From Halarcobacter sp. (GTDB lineage Bacteria; Campylobacterota; Campylobacteria; Campylobacterales; Arcobacteraceae), in contig NZ_OY780939.1 in the NCBI RefSeq assembly GCF_963675975.1, forward strand, positions 372,001-436,000: a DNA stretch of 64,000 bases, written 5' to 3'. The position numbers were made by a program, and so were the translations under genes. Positions 26,346-33,781 of the stretch are shown here, piece by piece (within the stretch, counting starts at the first letter, position 1; each line of letters begins with the position of its first letter). Below the pieces are notes generated by a model that did no database searches, had not been told where the DNA came from, and saw nothing but the letters and a program-made list of their open reading frames with translations.

Positions 26346-26843
26346 ATGAAAAAATTAGGATTAATAAGTTTGACTGTTGCTATTCTTACAATTCAGTCTA
26401 ATGCAGCAGATATAAAACAAGAACAAACTATCACAAAATTAGAAGATAGAAAATCTATTGTTGTAAATAAAACTGAATTTAAAAAATACTTTACTGGTGG
26501 TGAAGTAAGAATTGACCCTGTTTATCCAAAAGGTAATGCAAAAACTCACTCAGGAGCTTATGTTACATTTGAACCAGGTGCAAGATCAAACTGGCATACA
26601 CATCCAGCAGGTCAACATATCATTGTGACTAAAGGTGTTGGTTATACTCAAACATGGGATGGAAAAAAAGAGATTGTAAAAGAAGGTGATGTAGTTTGGT
26701 GCCCAATTGGTGTAAAACATTGGCATGGTGCTTCAAAAGATATTGCAATGACTCACTTAGTAATTACTGGTGCAGTTGAAGAAACAGGTAAAAATGTTAC
26801 TTGGAGGGAACCTGTTACAGATGAACAATATTATGGAAAATAG
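26346..26843 (+). CDS. Exported cupin-domain protein
   Basis: This is a 165-residue protein with a clear Sec signal (MKKLGLIS..., cleavage likely after SNA at about residue 20). The single cupin barrel has metal-binding motif residues in SNWHTHPAGQHIIV (two His, Gln, His) and the second motif WCPIGVKHWHGA. These cupins are often encoded next to carboxymuconolactone-decarboxylase-like proteins, as here (9-bp gap). The pair probably acts in the periplasm on a small organic compound. Expression is likely controlled by the upstream AraC-type operator E. Confidence 0.88.
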   Translation: MKKLGLISLTVAILTIQSNAADIKQEQTITKLEDRKSIVVNKTEFKKYFTGGEVRIDPVYPKGNAKTHSGAYVTFEPGARSNWHTHPAGQHIIVTKGVGYTQTWDGKKEIVKEGDVVWCPIGVKHWHGASKDIAMTHLVITGAVEETGKNVTWREPVTDEQYYGK

Positions 26844-26852
26844 GAGGGTATT

Positions 26853-27569
26853 ATGTTAAAAAAAATACTTTCTATAACTGCATTTTTTAGTTTATTATTT
26901 ACAAGCTCTTTATTAGCTAAGGAGGAAATAAAAATGTTAGATAAAAAACAACAAAATATGATTACTATCTCTGCATTTACTGCAAATGGAAATTTAGATA
27001 AATTAAAAATAGCCTTTAATGAAGGTTTAGATTCAAAACTTACAATAAATGAAATAAAAGAGGCAATTGCTCATCTGTATGCATATACAGGATTTCCAAG
27101 AAGTTTAAACTCTTTAAATCTTTTTATGAAAGTAGTTGAGGAAAGAAAAGCTGCTGGAAAAGAAGATATATTAGGAAAAGAAGCAAGCCCTAAACCAGAA
27201 AACTATGATTCAATAGAATATGGTAAAAAAATTAGAGCTAAATTAGCTGGATTAAAAGAGGATTACACAGGTGCACCTTATCAAGTTTTTGCTCCAGTTG
27301 TAGATGAATACCTTCTTGGGCATCTATTTGGTGATATTTTTGTTAGGGATGTACTAACACATGAACAAAGAGAATTAGTAACAATCTCAGCATTGGCAGC
27401 TATGACTGGTACACAAGGACAATTAAACTTCCACTTAAAAGCAGCAATGAATACAGGAATCACTAAAGATCAATTAAATGACTTCATAAAAGTAATTGAT
27501 ACGAAAGTAGATAGTACTCAAGCAAAACTATCAAAAGAGACTTTAGAAAAAGTTTTAGACAGTAAATAA
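26853..27569 (+). CDS. Carboxymuconolactone-decarboxylase family protein with signal peptide and internal start
   Basis: This is a 238-residue protein with two carboxymuconolactone-decarboxylase-like repeats (about 30-110 and 135-230; the second includes RELVTISALAAMTGTQGQLNFH). Residues 1-22 form a Sec signal (cleavage near LLA). Immediately after it AAGGAGG (26919-26925) and ATG 26934 (Met28) form a textbook internal ribosome site, so a signal-less 211-residue form could also be made. The AhpD-type CxxC is absent, so this is not an alkylhydroperoxidase of that kind. It is co-transcribed with the cupin gene and ends at a strong hairpin. Confidence 0.87.
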   Translation: MLKKILSITAFFSLLFTSSLLAKEEIKMLDKKQQNMITISAFTANGNLDKLKIAFNEGLDSKLTINEIKEAIAHLYAYTGFPRSLNSLNLFMKVVEERKAAGKEDILGKEASPKPENYDSIEYGKKIRAKLAGLKEDYTGAPYQVFAPVVDEYLLGHLFGDIFVRDVLTHEQRELVTISALAAMTGTQGQLNFHLKAAMNTGITKDQLNDFIKVIDTKVDSTQAKLSKETLEKVLDSK

Positions 27570-27589
27570 CTAAAAAAGCTATTTGCAAG

Positions 27590-27633
27590 ACCTAAAAATT
27601 AGGATAACTGAAATATCCTAATTTAGGTTTTTA
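27590..27633. terminator. Bidirectional terminator between CMD and DsrE genes
   Basis: ACCTAAAAATTAGGATA pairs with TATCCTAATTTAGGT around a 7-nt loop, with T runs on the plus strand and A runs upstream. It lies between two convergent genes. Confidence 0.75.
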
Positions 27634-27641
27634 CTATTTTA

Positions 27642-28139
27642 TTAAAAAATTGGTACTAATTTATGCCCTTGGGTTTGCCAACCAATTAAAGATATAAAAC
27701 CATCAGCTACGATATTCATCTCTTTTGGAATAGTATTATTATCAACATTAAAAACTTTTGTAGCAACTGCACAAACTTCCATTCTAACACCTAAACTTGC
27801 TAATCTTTTTATTGAATTTTGAATTGATTCCAAACTCTCTTCATTTTCCATTTCAAAAGCTTCATCTTGTTTAGTACTTAAATACTTTACAGTTTCCCCA
27901 ATAAAAACTAAAACCATATTTGGTTTAACACCTTGTGATACTAAACCTTTATGTGTACCCTCTATAATATTCAAATAAAATGCAGTTTTTTTCACATTTG
28001 TAAAATCTATTAAAAATACACTTTTTGTTTCTTTCACCCCATTTAATGCTACACTATCATTAACCTGCATTGCATGAATATTAAAAAAAATTCCTAGTGT
28101 AAAAAAAGAAACTATTAATTTAGCAAATAAACTTTTCAT
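27642..28139 (-). CDS. Periplasmic DsrE-family protein
   Basis: This 165-residue protein has a signal peptide (hydrophobic residues 7-23, cleavage near IHA). It has the DsrE/F-like alpha-beta fold pattern: VFLIDFTNVKKTAFYLNIIEGTHKGL, NMVLVFIGETVKYL, LASLGVRMEVCAVA and GFISLIGWQTQGHKLV. One Cys is kept in the VCAVA segment. Small exported DsrE proteins are common in sulfur-active Proteobacteria and Campylobacterota, but their function is generally unassigned. It is a single gene convergent with the CMD gene. Confidence 0.82.
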   Translation of the reverse strand: MKSLFAKLIVSFFTLGIFFNIHAMQVNDSVALNGVKETKSVFLIDFTNVKKTAFYLNIIEGTHKGLVSQGVKPNMVLVFIGETVKYLSTKQDEAFEMENEESLESIQNSIKRLASLGVRMEVCAVATKVFNVDNNTIPKEMNIVADGFISLIGWQTQGHKLVPIF

Positions 28140-28299
28140 TTGTTTTCCTTATATTTTTATTTTTAACTATAATATAATTTTTTATAAAAAGCCTATATTT
28201 AATCTTTTTATAGCATTTTAAATAAGAAAAGTTTATATATGAAACAAATTAATTTGAAGAATAAAATAGATTGAATACATTTTATGATAAAAGATAAAT
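28140..28299. other. AT-rich intergenic stretch upstream of the DsrE gene
   Basis: It probably holds the DsrE promoter on the minus strand. TATAAT-like sequences are frequent but none has a convincing -35. No repeat or further gene was seen. Confidence 0.4.
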
Positions 28300-28389
28300 C
28301 TATTTAGAATTATAAATAAAAAATCCTACTAGTGAGACAATAAGAACTACACCAATAAATCCAAATAGTACAAGGTCAACTATTGGCAT
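28300..28389 (-). CDS. Small 29-residue single-span membrane protein
   Basis: The ATG at 28389-28387 is preceded by AAAGGG with a 5-nt spacer, a convincing ribosome site, and the frame ends at TAG 28302-28300. The peptide starts MPIVDLV, then runs as an unbroken hydrophobic helix (Leu/Val/Ile/Phe/Gly) for about 22 residues and ends in a short polar tail (YNSK). This is the profile of small membrane subunits such as CydX/CcoQ-type accessory peptides, but I do not recognise the family. No oxidase genes are nearby. It lies just outside the integrative element. Confidence 0.5.
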   Translation of the reverse strand: MPIVDLVLFGFIGVVLIVSLVGFFIYNSK

Positions 28390-28662
28390 AAATACCCTTT
28401 ACAGAATTAAAAGCTAAGCACAAAACTTGCAATTTTAGTTTTAGCCATATTGCAATTTTGTACTTAGATTCACTTTATTAAGAACAGAAATTATAAATAT
28501 ATTATGTCAAGTTTGCAAGATGGTTTTTCTTTACTTTTTCTTGACATAATAAAAATAGTATTAATAAATTTTAAAATAAATCAGATAACTGATTTAGAAT
28601 TATATAAACTTAAAATGATTGTTAAAAAAATCTAGATAAAACAATAGTTAGAATAAATATGA

Positions 28663-28736
28663 TTGTATAAAAAGTGGAGGAGGTAGCCGGACTCGAACCG
28701 ACGCATACAGGATTTGCAATCCCGGGCATTACCAAC
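28663..28736 (-). repeat. attL: 74-bp copy of the tRNA-Cys 3' part (tRNA fragment)
   Basis: This segment is identical to 35153-35226. It contains the tRNA-Cys 3' portion from the D-loop through the anticodon GCA to CCA (28675-28736) plus 12 bp of downstream DNA. The 5' portion is missing: beyond 28736 the sequence no longer pairs with the acceptor stem. It is therefore the displaced original 3' end left by integration, not a working tRNA. Confidence 0.92.
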
Positions 28737-28809
28737 CACTGTTTTATAGGCTTCCTAGAACTTTTTAAGATTACCTAGATTATCTTAATTTTGCCTGTTT
28801 TGATTTAAA

Positions 28810-28833
28810 ATGTTGTACAAAATGTTGCACAGA
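28810..28833 (+). repeat. Left arm-type repeat pair
   Basis: ATGTTGTACAAA is followed directly by ATGTTGCACAGA, a tandem pair of related 12-mers 73 bp inside attL. It closely matches the pair at 35091-35114 in the same orientation. Placement inside both ends is that expected for integrase arm-binding sites. Confidence 0.55.
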
Positions 28834-28939
28834 TTTTGAGCGAATTTTAACCTATTTCACAGCATATGTCAATTTCACTAAGTAATCCCATTATTTATAA
28901 TACTGTACAGACCTCTTAAGCTATTCCAAAAGCTCAAGC

Positions 28940-29224
28940 CTATTTTTTACTTTGTCTATAAATATTTTTAACACAGCTATCGATAATTTTAATTTTTAAG
29001 ACCTCATCTTCAAATGGGACATTTTGTTTAACGAATTTTGATGCAAAAGTATTAGGTAATATAAAGTTTTTTAAACTCTGTGTCTCATATGAAAATTGAC
29101 ATTCAAAAACCATATCTTCAACATATTTATTCTTATAATTTTTATTGTAACTATATAAAAGAATTGTAAATGTACCAACTGCAACAATAATCCCCAAAAC
29201 TACTGATAAAAAATATTTTTTCAT
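28940..29224 (-). CDS. Hypothetical membrane-anchored protein
   Basis: This 94-residue protein has one N-terminal hydrophobic helix (about 5-24) after MKKY, then a charged extracytoplasmic part with two Cys (FECQFSY; DSCVKN), which could form a disulfide. I do not recognise the family. It lies in the left part of the integrative element, 206 bp inside attL, and is transcribed toward attL. It might be an exclusion or host-surface protein by position, but nothing in the sequence proves it. Confidence 0.6.
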   Translation of the reverse strand: MKKYFLSVVLGIIVAVGTFTILLYSYNKNYKNKYVEDMVFECQFSYETQSLKNFILPNTFASKFVKQNVPFEDEVLKIKIIDSCVKNIYRQSKK

Positions 29225-29371
29225 TCAAATACCTTTCAAAAACGACACAAAAATCTGAAAACCTTATAAATATCCATTTACTATATTATTGCCCCCCCAT
29301 AGCCCTTTTTATATAGACATGATAGAAAAACAAAGTAACTCTAATTAAGCCTCAGTTTTTTTCTAATCTAT

Positions 29372-29569
29372 TTAATCCTTCCTACTACTTATAGACTGCT
29401 TTAATTGTATCAGAGCTTCTAAATCTTCCTCAGTAATTCCATTAGCTTTACAGATAGCCCCAAGCCTTGTGATTTGAAGTAGTTCTTCATTTCTACCTTT
29501 CCAACTTTTAATAGTTGTCTCCGTTTTTCCAACCATACTTCCTATGTCTTTATATGTAGGTTTAATCAT
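29372..29569 (-). CDS. Small phage-type HTH regulator
   Basis: This is a 65-residue protein almost entirely made of a helix-turn-helix: YKDIGSMVGKTETTIKSWKGRN gives the first helices and recognition segment, followed by a C-terminal helical tail. The size and form resemble Cro-like or plasmid-type regulators. It is divergent from the 65-residue gene at 29822, whose promoter carries a perfect inverted repeat over the -10 box. It is therefore the likely repressor controlling the element's rightward genes. Confidence 0.7.
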   Translation of the reverse strand: MIKPTYKDIGSMVGKTETTIKSWKGRNEELLQITRLGAICKANGITEEDLEALIQLKQSISSRKD

Positions 29570-29774
29570 GTATTACCTTTTCTACTCTCAGAAGCTCTAT
29601 GATTGTTTTTTCTTTACATCAAACCTTTAAATAGCCTTGAGTTATTTTTAAAGCTTCTAACACTATTTATGAGCTTTCATAAAGCTTTTATTTACAAGTG
29701 TAAACTTTTAAACTGAAAAAGTATCTTATCGCATACTTTTTTAAGCTTTCTTTAAATATACATATGTAATCATT
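29570..29774. other. Divergent control region, left part
   Basis: It is AT-rich, with several AAGCTT-type repeats and an AAAAAGTAT/ATACTTTTT hairpin at 29716-29741. It presumably contains the promoter of the HTH gene. No further gene was seen. Confidence 0.4.
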
Positions 29775-29804
29775 TTGATACAAATAGTATACAGTATTAT
29801 ACTA
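29775..29804 (+). promoter_or_regulatory. Rightward promoter with operator over the -10 box
   Basis: TTGATA (29775-29780), 17 bp, then TATACT (29798-29803) is a near-consensus promoter. TAGTATA and TATACTA (29785-29791, 29798-29804) form a perfect 7-bp inverted repeat with a 6-bp spacer that covers the -10 box. A dimeric repressor bound here would block transcription. Confidence 0.65.
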
Positions 29805-29821
29805 ATTCAAAAAGGACTTAC

Positions 29822-30019
29822 ATGAACAATACAACAATAACAACTTCAAGAGGAACAGAACTAAGTTTTAATTCAGACTCTCTTTTCTTTGAATCAAAAG
29901 ACAAGGCAATCTTCTTAGAAGGTAAGGCAAAGTTTAAGCATTTAGAAAAAGACTTAATTGAACTAGAGTCTCTTATTGATAAGAAGATATCTCTAATTCA
30001 AGACAAACTAAACACATAA
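29822..30019 (+). CDS. Small hypothetical protein of the element
   Basis: This is a 65-residue protein, with a Thr-rich start (NNTTITTSRGTEL) and a charged helical C-terminus (about 38-65) with coiled-coil character. It has an AAAGGA Shine-Dalgarno, a strong operator-controlled promoter and its own terminator, so it is certainly expressed as a separate unit. I do not recognise a family. Position and control suggest an early regulator such as an antirepressor or excision factor, but that is inference. Confidence 0.65.
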   Translation: MNNTTITTSRGTELSFNSDSLFFESKDKAIFLEGKAKFKHLEKDLIELESLIDKKISLIQDKLNT

Positions 30020-30021
30020 GT

Positions 30022-30049
30022 AAAGACTGTTTTATAGGCAGTCTTTTTT
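30022..30049 (+). terminator. Intrinsic terminator
   Basis: AAAGACTG and CAGTCTTT form an 8-bp stem with a 9-nt loop followed by TTTT just after the stop of the small gene. It isolates this gene from the serine recombinase gene. Confidence 0.8.
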
Positions 30050-30127
30050 ATTTACCTTTCTTGTGTAAATAGCTTAAAGGGACAATTAACTTTTTTACAA
30101 ACTATAACAAAACCATTAGGAGACACT

Positions 30128-30796
30128 ATGAAATTCATTACTTACTACAGAGTATCTACAGTTAAACAAGGTCTATCAGGATTAGGTCTTGAAGCACAAG
30201 AAAGAGCCATCAAAGATTACTTATCGTTCAACAAAGGAGAAGTAATAGGAAGCTTTACAGAGATTGAGTCAGGTAAGAAAAACGATAGAGAAGAACTAAT
30301 GAAAGCTTTAAAAATGTGTAGACAATACAATGCAACCTTATTAATCTCAAAACTTGACAGACTATCCAGAGATGTGAGTTTTATTTCTTCTTTAATGAAA
30401 TCAGAGGTTAAATTTATTGCAACAGACAACCCGAATGTAAATGAACTTACAATTCACATCCTTTCAGCTCTAGCTCAACATGAAAGAGAGATGACCTCTA
30501 AGAGAACTAAAGAAGCTTTAGCTAGAGCAAAAGAAAGAGGAGTAAAGTTAGGCTCTCCACAAAACCTTAGAAATAGAGATAAAGGAACTAGAGTCAGTTC
30601 AGAAGTTAGGTCTGCAAAGGCTGATGTATTCGCAAAAGATACTTACGAGATTATAAAACCTCTGTTAGACAGTGGCTACTCTCTTAACAACATCGCTAAA
30701 GAGTTTAATAAGAGAGGATTACTCACAGCAAGAGGAAAGACTGGTTCATGGACTGCTAGGTCTATTAAGAATATTATTGAAAGAGTCTCTCAGTAA
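30128..30796 (+). CDS. Serine recombinase (resolvase/invertase type)
   Basis: This 222-residue protein has the resolvase catalytic domain (about 1-140): nucleophile Ser in YYRVSTVKQ, Arg residues in ISKLDRLSRD, and EREMTSKRTKEAL. A C-terminal helix-turn-helix follows (about 165-220; GYSLNNIAKEFNKRG). It is full length for a small resolvase. In a tRNA-borne element that already has a tyrosine integrase, it may resolve multimers of a circular form or invert DNA. No inverted pair of recombination sites was found beside it. Confidence 0.92.
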   Translation: MKFITYYRVSTVKQGLSGLGLEAQERAIKDYLSFNKGEVIGSFTEIESGKKNDREELMKALKMCRQYNATLLISKLDRLSRDVSFISSLMKSEVKFIATDNPNVNELTIHILSALAQHEREMTSKRTKEALARAKERGVKLGSPQNLRNRDKGTRVSSEVRSAKADVFAKDTYEIIKPLLDSGYSLNNIAKEFNKRGLLTARGKTGSWTARSIKNIIERVSQ

Positions 30797-30926
30797 ACAA
30801 AATAAACTTTTACAAAGTCCCAAGAAATGGGCTGACTCAGGAACTACCCCCCTATCAGGAGAAGAAAGTCTTTTTATTATTACAAAATAAAATAAGTTTC
30901 TTCTCAAAATATAAGGAGGATAACAA

Positions 30927-31400
30927 ATGAAAAATGAACAATTACAAGAAGTAATTATGTACACAGATGGTTCTTGTTTAGACAACGGAAATAATGGAAC
31001 TGGTGGGTATTGTGCTTTACTACAAACACCTGATAAAGCTAAACAAAAGATAATCAAAGGTAGTGAGTTAGATACTACGAACAATCGTATGGAGATAACA
31101 GCTATCATAGAAGGACTTAAGGCAATTAAAAAGCCTTCTAAAGTTACAGTCTATAGTGACTCTAACATAACTGTAAGGGCTATTAATGAATGGCTTGAAG
31201 GTTGGATAAAAAAGAACTTTAGGAGGGTTGCTAATGTAGACCTTTGGAAAGAGTATCTAGAGGTATCAAATAAACATCAAGTTAAAGCTATATGGGTTAA
31301 AGCTCATAGTGGTATCTATGAGAATGAACTTGTAGATGACATAGCAAGAGATGAGGCTATGAAATTGCATAGTAAGAGAGATGTTCTTTATGAATACTAA
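30927..31400 (+). CDS. rnhA: Ribonuclease HI encoded by the element
   Basis: At 157 residues this is a complete type-1 RNase H. The four catalytic acids are in YTDGSCLDN, TNNRMEITA, VYSDSN and ELVDDIAR, and the His loop in KAHSGIYENELVD is also present. It has a strong AAGGAGG ribosome site. It overlaps the winged-helix gene start, so the two are co-translated. RNase HI removes RNA from RNA-DNA hybrids. On a mobile element next to a replication-type protein it may process primers or R-loops during replication of the element. Confidence 0.93.
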   Translation: MKNEQLQEVIMYTDGSCLDNGNNGTGGYCALLQTPDKAKQKIIKGSELDTTNNRMEITAIIEGLKAIKKPSKVTVYSDSNITVRAINEWLEGWIKKNFRRVANVDLWKEYLEVSNKHQVKAIWVKAHSGIYENELVDDIARDEAMKLHSKRDVLYEY

Positions 31401-32178
31401 GTTTAATAACTTTAAGCCATTTGATGAGTATGCTAAAGAAACTTACTTGAGTATGCTTCATAGCAAACAGCTCAAAACTCCTCAAGCTCATATTACTGAT
31501 GAAGATAGAAATATTCTTGAAAATAAATGTCAGGCTTTTACTAAAAACAATTATGAAGTCTCGGGTGAATACCTTGAAGACATAATTATCAGTCATAAAA
31601 ATGAAGCAGAACTTGAAATACATAATACTATGCTTTTAGTTGATAAAAATACAGGAGAGGTTTTATCAGAAGATTTTCATATCATAGACAAAGAGCATAT
31701 AAAACTAAAAAGAAAAGAGTTAAATAGTCTTAACTACTACAAAAAGAAGTTTACTAAAGCAAAGGCTACTAGTAAAGTTAAAGTTGAAAACTATAAGTCT
31801 AGTCATAGATACACTAAGCTCTTCTCTAAAGTTAGACCATCATTTAAAAACCATAAATACCTTGGTATCTTTTATGACCTTACTAGAGAACTAAGTCCTT
31901 ATGAAAATATAGTATCAAAACAAAACAACGATGGTACATTTACACCACTAACAACTAAAGAAATACAAGAGAGGTTTAACATTTCTCCTGATGATATGAA
32001 GAGGTTTAAAGCTGAAGCAAAAAGACTTAAAGTTATTAGTGATGTAAAACTTAAAGGAAGAACTTTAGGTATTAGGGTAAATCCCTTTTATGCTCTAAAC
32101 GGACAAGATATAAGTGAAGACTTATATGAAGCATTTAAGGACTCTAAAGAGTTTATAGAAAACTTCAAAGAAGACTAA
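31390..32178 (+). CDS. Winged-helix replication-type protein
   Basis: I use ATG 31390 (262 residues), overlapping the RNase HI stop; ATG 31381 in the same frame is possible. The N-terminal half is charged and helical without recognised motifs. The C-terminal part (about 160-255) looks like the winged-helix domain of plasmid/phage replication proteins: LTTKEIQERFNISPDDMKRFKAEAKRL in two helices, then a wing and the NPFYALNGQDISEDLYEAF ending typical of RepL-like proteins. It is coupled to RNase HI and followed by a structured non-coding segment, a plausible origin. The replication role is inference. Confidence 0.6.
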   Translation: MNTKFNNFKPFDEYAKETYLSMLHSKQLKTPQAHITDEDRNILENKCQAFTKNNYEVSGEYLEDIIISHKNEAELEIHNTMLLVDKNTGEVLSEDFHIIDKEHIKLKRKELNSLNYYKKKFTKAKATSKVKVENYKSSHRYTKLFSKVRPSFKNHKYLGIFYDLTRELSPYENIVSKQNNDGTFTPLTTKEIQERFNISPDDMKRFKAEAKRLKVISDVKLKGRTLGIRVNPFYALNGQDISEDLYEAFKDSKEFIENFKED

Positions 32179-32610
32179 AGGTGCATATTTGCACTATTAT
32201 AAAACTCTCAATATAGCCTATGTTATAGGGGTTTATTAAAGGTTTGAGACAAGAACTGCTTCTTATATATAGTATTTAGACAATATACTACTTACACTAA
32301 ATAATATAAAATAATAGAGAGCCTTTAAGAACTAGATAGCATCTTTTTATAAAAAGCTATTATTTGAATATTTAAAGACTCTCTATAAATCTTATGTTAA
32401 CTAATGAATCTTAAATCTTGTCTTCTCAACGAAGGAGTAGCTTTAGCTACGACTGAGGCGAAACGAACGAAGTGAGTGGAGTAAATTAAAATAGTGTCTC
32501 ATCTTTCATATATCTATTTTTTTTTAGTTTATATTGACACATTATGGTTCTTTATATAAAAGAATAACACCTAACAAAGTATTAAAAGTTAATTTGAAAA
32601 AGGAAGACTA
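32179..32610. other. Structured non-coding segment (candidate origin or ncRNA)
   Basis: This 432-bp stretch has no gene. A 15-bp outer stem with one mismatch (32314-32328/32372-32386) encloses an inner stem ATAGC/GCTAT (32336-32340/32356-32360). A third hairpin, GTAGC-TTTA-GCTAC, is at 32437-32450. The part around 32425-32485 is clearly richer in G and C than its surroundings. Lying next to RNase HI and a replication-type protein, it could be an origin or regulatory RNA. Confidence 0.5.
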
Positions 32611-32946
32611 ATGAAGACTGAGGTTTTTATGATTAGAAACCTTGATGGTATTGAGGTAAGACAATCCAATCAGACAGAGATGTTTAATGTTACTGATTTG
32701 GTTAAAGGTTACAACGAAATGCGAAGAGCTAGGGGACTAGAGACAAAGAGACTAGATAACTATTGGAGACTAGATTCAACACAGGAGTTCCTCCAGGCTC
32801 TTGAAAAACAAACCCTAGAATCTGAGGGTTTACTCAAAACAACCAAAAAAGGCAAGTTAAACAAAGGAACTTGGGTACACCCCGCAATCTTTGTGGATAT
32901 TGCGATGTGGTTAAATCCTGAGTTCAAAGCAAGAGTAATGATATAA
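32611..32946 (+). CDS. KilA-N domain protein, truncated
   Basis: This 111-residue protein is a KilA-N DNA-binding domain: FNVTDLVKGYNEMRR, a middle helical part, and GTWVHPAIFVDIAMWLNPEFKARV near the end. KilA-N proteins normally continue past WLNPEF into a further helix and often a second domain; this one stops a few residues later (TAA 32944-32946), right where the convergent gene begins. It is probably cut short by a mutation or by insertion of the neighbouring gene. A GGAAG site precedes the ATG, and a TTGACA lies at 32534-32539. Such proteins are common phage regulators or antirepressors. Confidence 0.75.
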   Translation: MKTEVFMIRNLDGIEVRQSNQTEMFNVTDLVKGYNEMRRARGLETKRLDNYWRLDSTQEFLQALEKQTLESEGLLKTTKKGKLNKGTWVHPAIFVDIAMWLNPEFKARVMI

Positions 32947-32951
32947 ACGGT

Positions 32952-33590
32952 CTACTTTTTAAAAACTGTTTCAAGTTTTAAATCTGAGAACTCCCTGACA
33001 ACTGTGTCTAATTCTTTATTTTTGTTAAACTCTCCATATATGATAAGTAGTAGCACATAGTTTACTGTAGCTTCTGATAGTAAGCCTACCAAATCCTCTT
33101 CTGTAAAAGCAGGATAAATAATACCGTCTTTAAGTTGCTTATGTATTTGTTCCATCCCTCCATGTGTCAGCCCATGCAATACTTGAGAATTTTTATTATA
33201 TCTATTATGAAAAATATCAAATTGTTCTTCACCCTCATTTTCTTTTAACTCATGAAACTTCCTATCAATCTTTTTAGAAAGTTCCTGTGTAGTCATAAAC
33301 TGTTTCTCATTATTATTGATTTTTTCGACTTGATTATCTGTTGCTACCTTCATTAGCCAAATGGCTCTATATACTGCATCAATTAGAGGGCGAATCAATG
33401 CAAAAGCTGAACTATAATATGTCGATTCTTTTGTCAATAAAAATATACTTAAATAGTGTTGTCTTGATAAAGATACTAAAGCTACAACTAAAGAATCTTT
33501 GATAGAGGGTCTTGAATCTTTTAAAGCTAACGCTTTATCAATCTTATTACTATATTTGTTAATCTCTAAAAAAACATCTCCAAGTGACAT
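32952..33590 (-). CDS. Helical protein of unknown function (DUF5677/DUF6988-like), cargo gene
   Basis: This 212-residue, mostly helical protein has the central pattern YYSSAFALIRPLIDAVYRAIWL, seen in small families provisionally named DUF5677/DUF6988 and reminiscent of AbiV-like proteins. A second conserved-looking part is HNRYNKNSQVLHGLTHGGMEQI with several His/Asn. There is no signal peptide and no clear membrane span. It occupies the usual cargo position between the element's core genes and the integrase and is transcribed alone. A role in phage defence is possible from position only. Confidence 0.6.
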   Translation of the reverse strand: MSLGDVFLEINKYSNKIDKALALKDSRPSIKDSLVVALVSLSRQHYLSIFLLTKESTYYSSAFALIRPLIDAVYRAIWLMKVATDNQVEKINNNEKQFMTTQELSKKIDRKFHELKENEGEEQFDIFHNRYNKNSQVLHGLTHGGMEQIHKQLKDGIIYPAFTEEDLVGLLSEATVNYVLLLIIYGEFNKNKELDTVVREFSDLKLETVFKK

Positions 33591-33781
33591 ATTTACTCCT
33601 TATAATACTGAGTATAAACTGACTAATCTTAAAAGATACTTTTTTATATAAACTCTAACTTGTCTATAGCCTCCTTTAGTCTCTCTAAAGGATACCTACT
33701 TGCATACCTATTTTTTATTGTACTACATTTAATATGTTTTACCTTCTCTAACTTTTAAACAATTAGGAGATTTTTCAGAGT

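Noticed and set aside
28675-28736. Second tRNA-Cys
   Set aside because: The 5' third is missing and the sequence beyond 28736 does not pair with the acceptor stem; it is the attL fragment.
29292-29298. C7 tract, and a C6 tract at 30847-30852, as phase-variation sites
   Set aside because: Both are outside coding regions and short; no promoter spacing or reading frame depends on them in a visible way.
29716-29741. AAAAAGTAT/ATACTTTTT hairpin as a terminator
   Set aside because: It lies in a divergent control region with no gene ending there; probably AT-rich chance or part of a promoter region.
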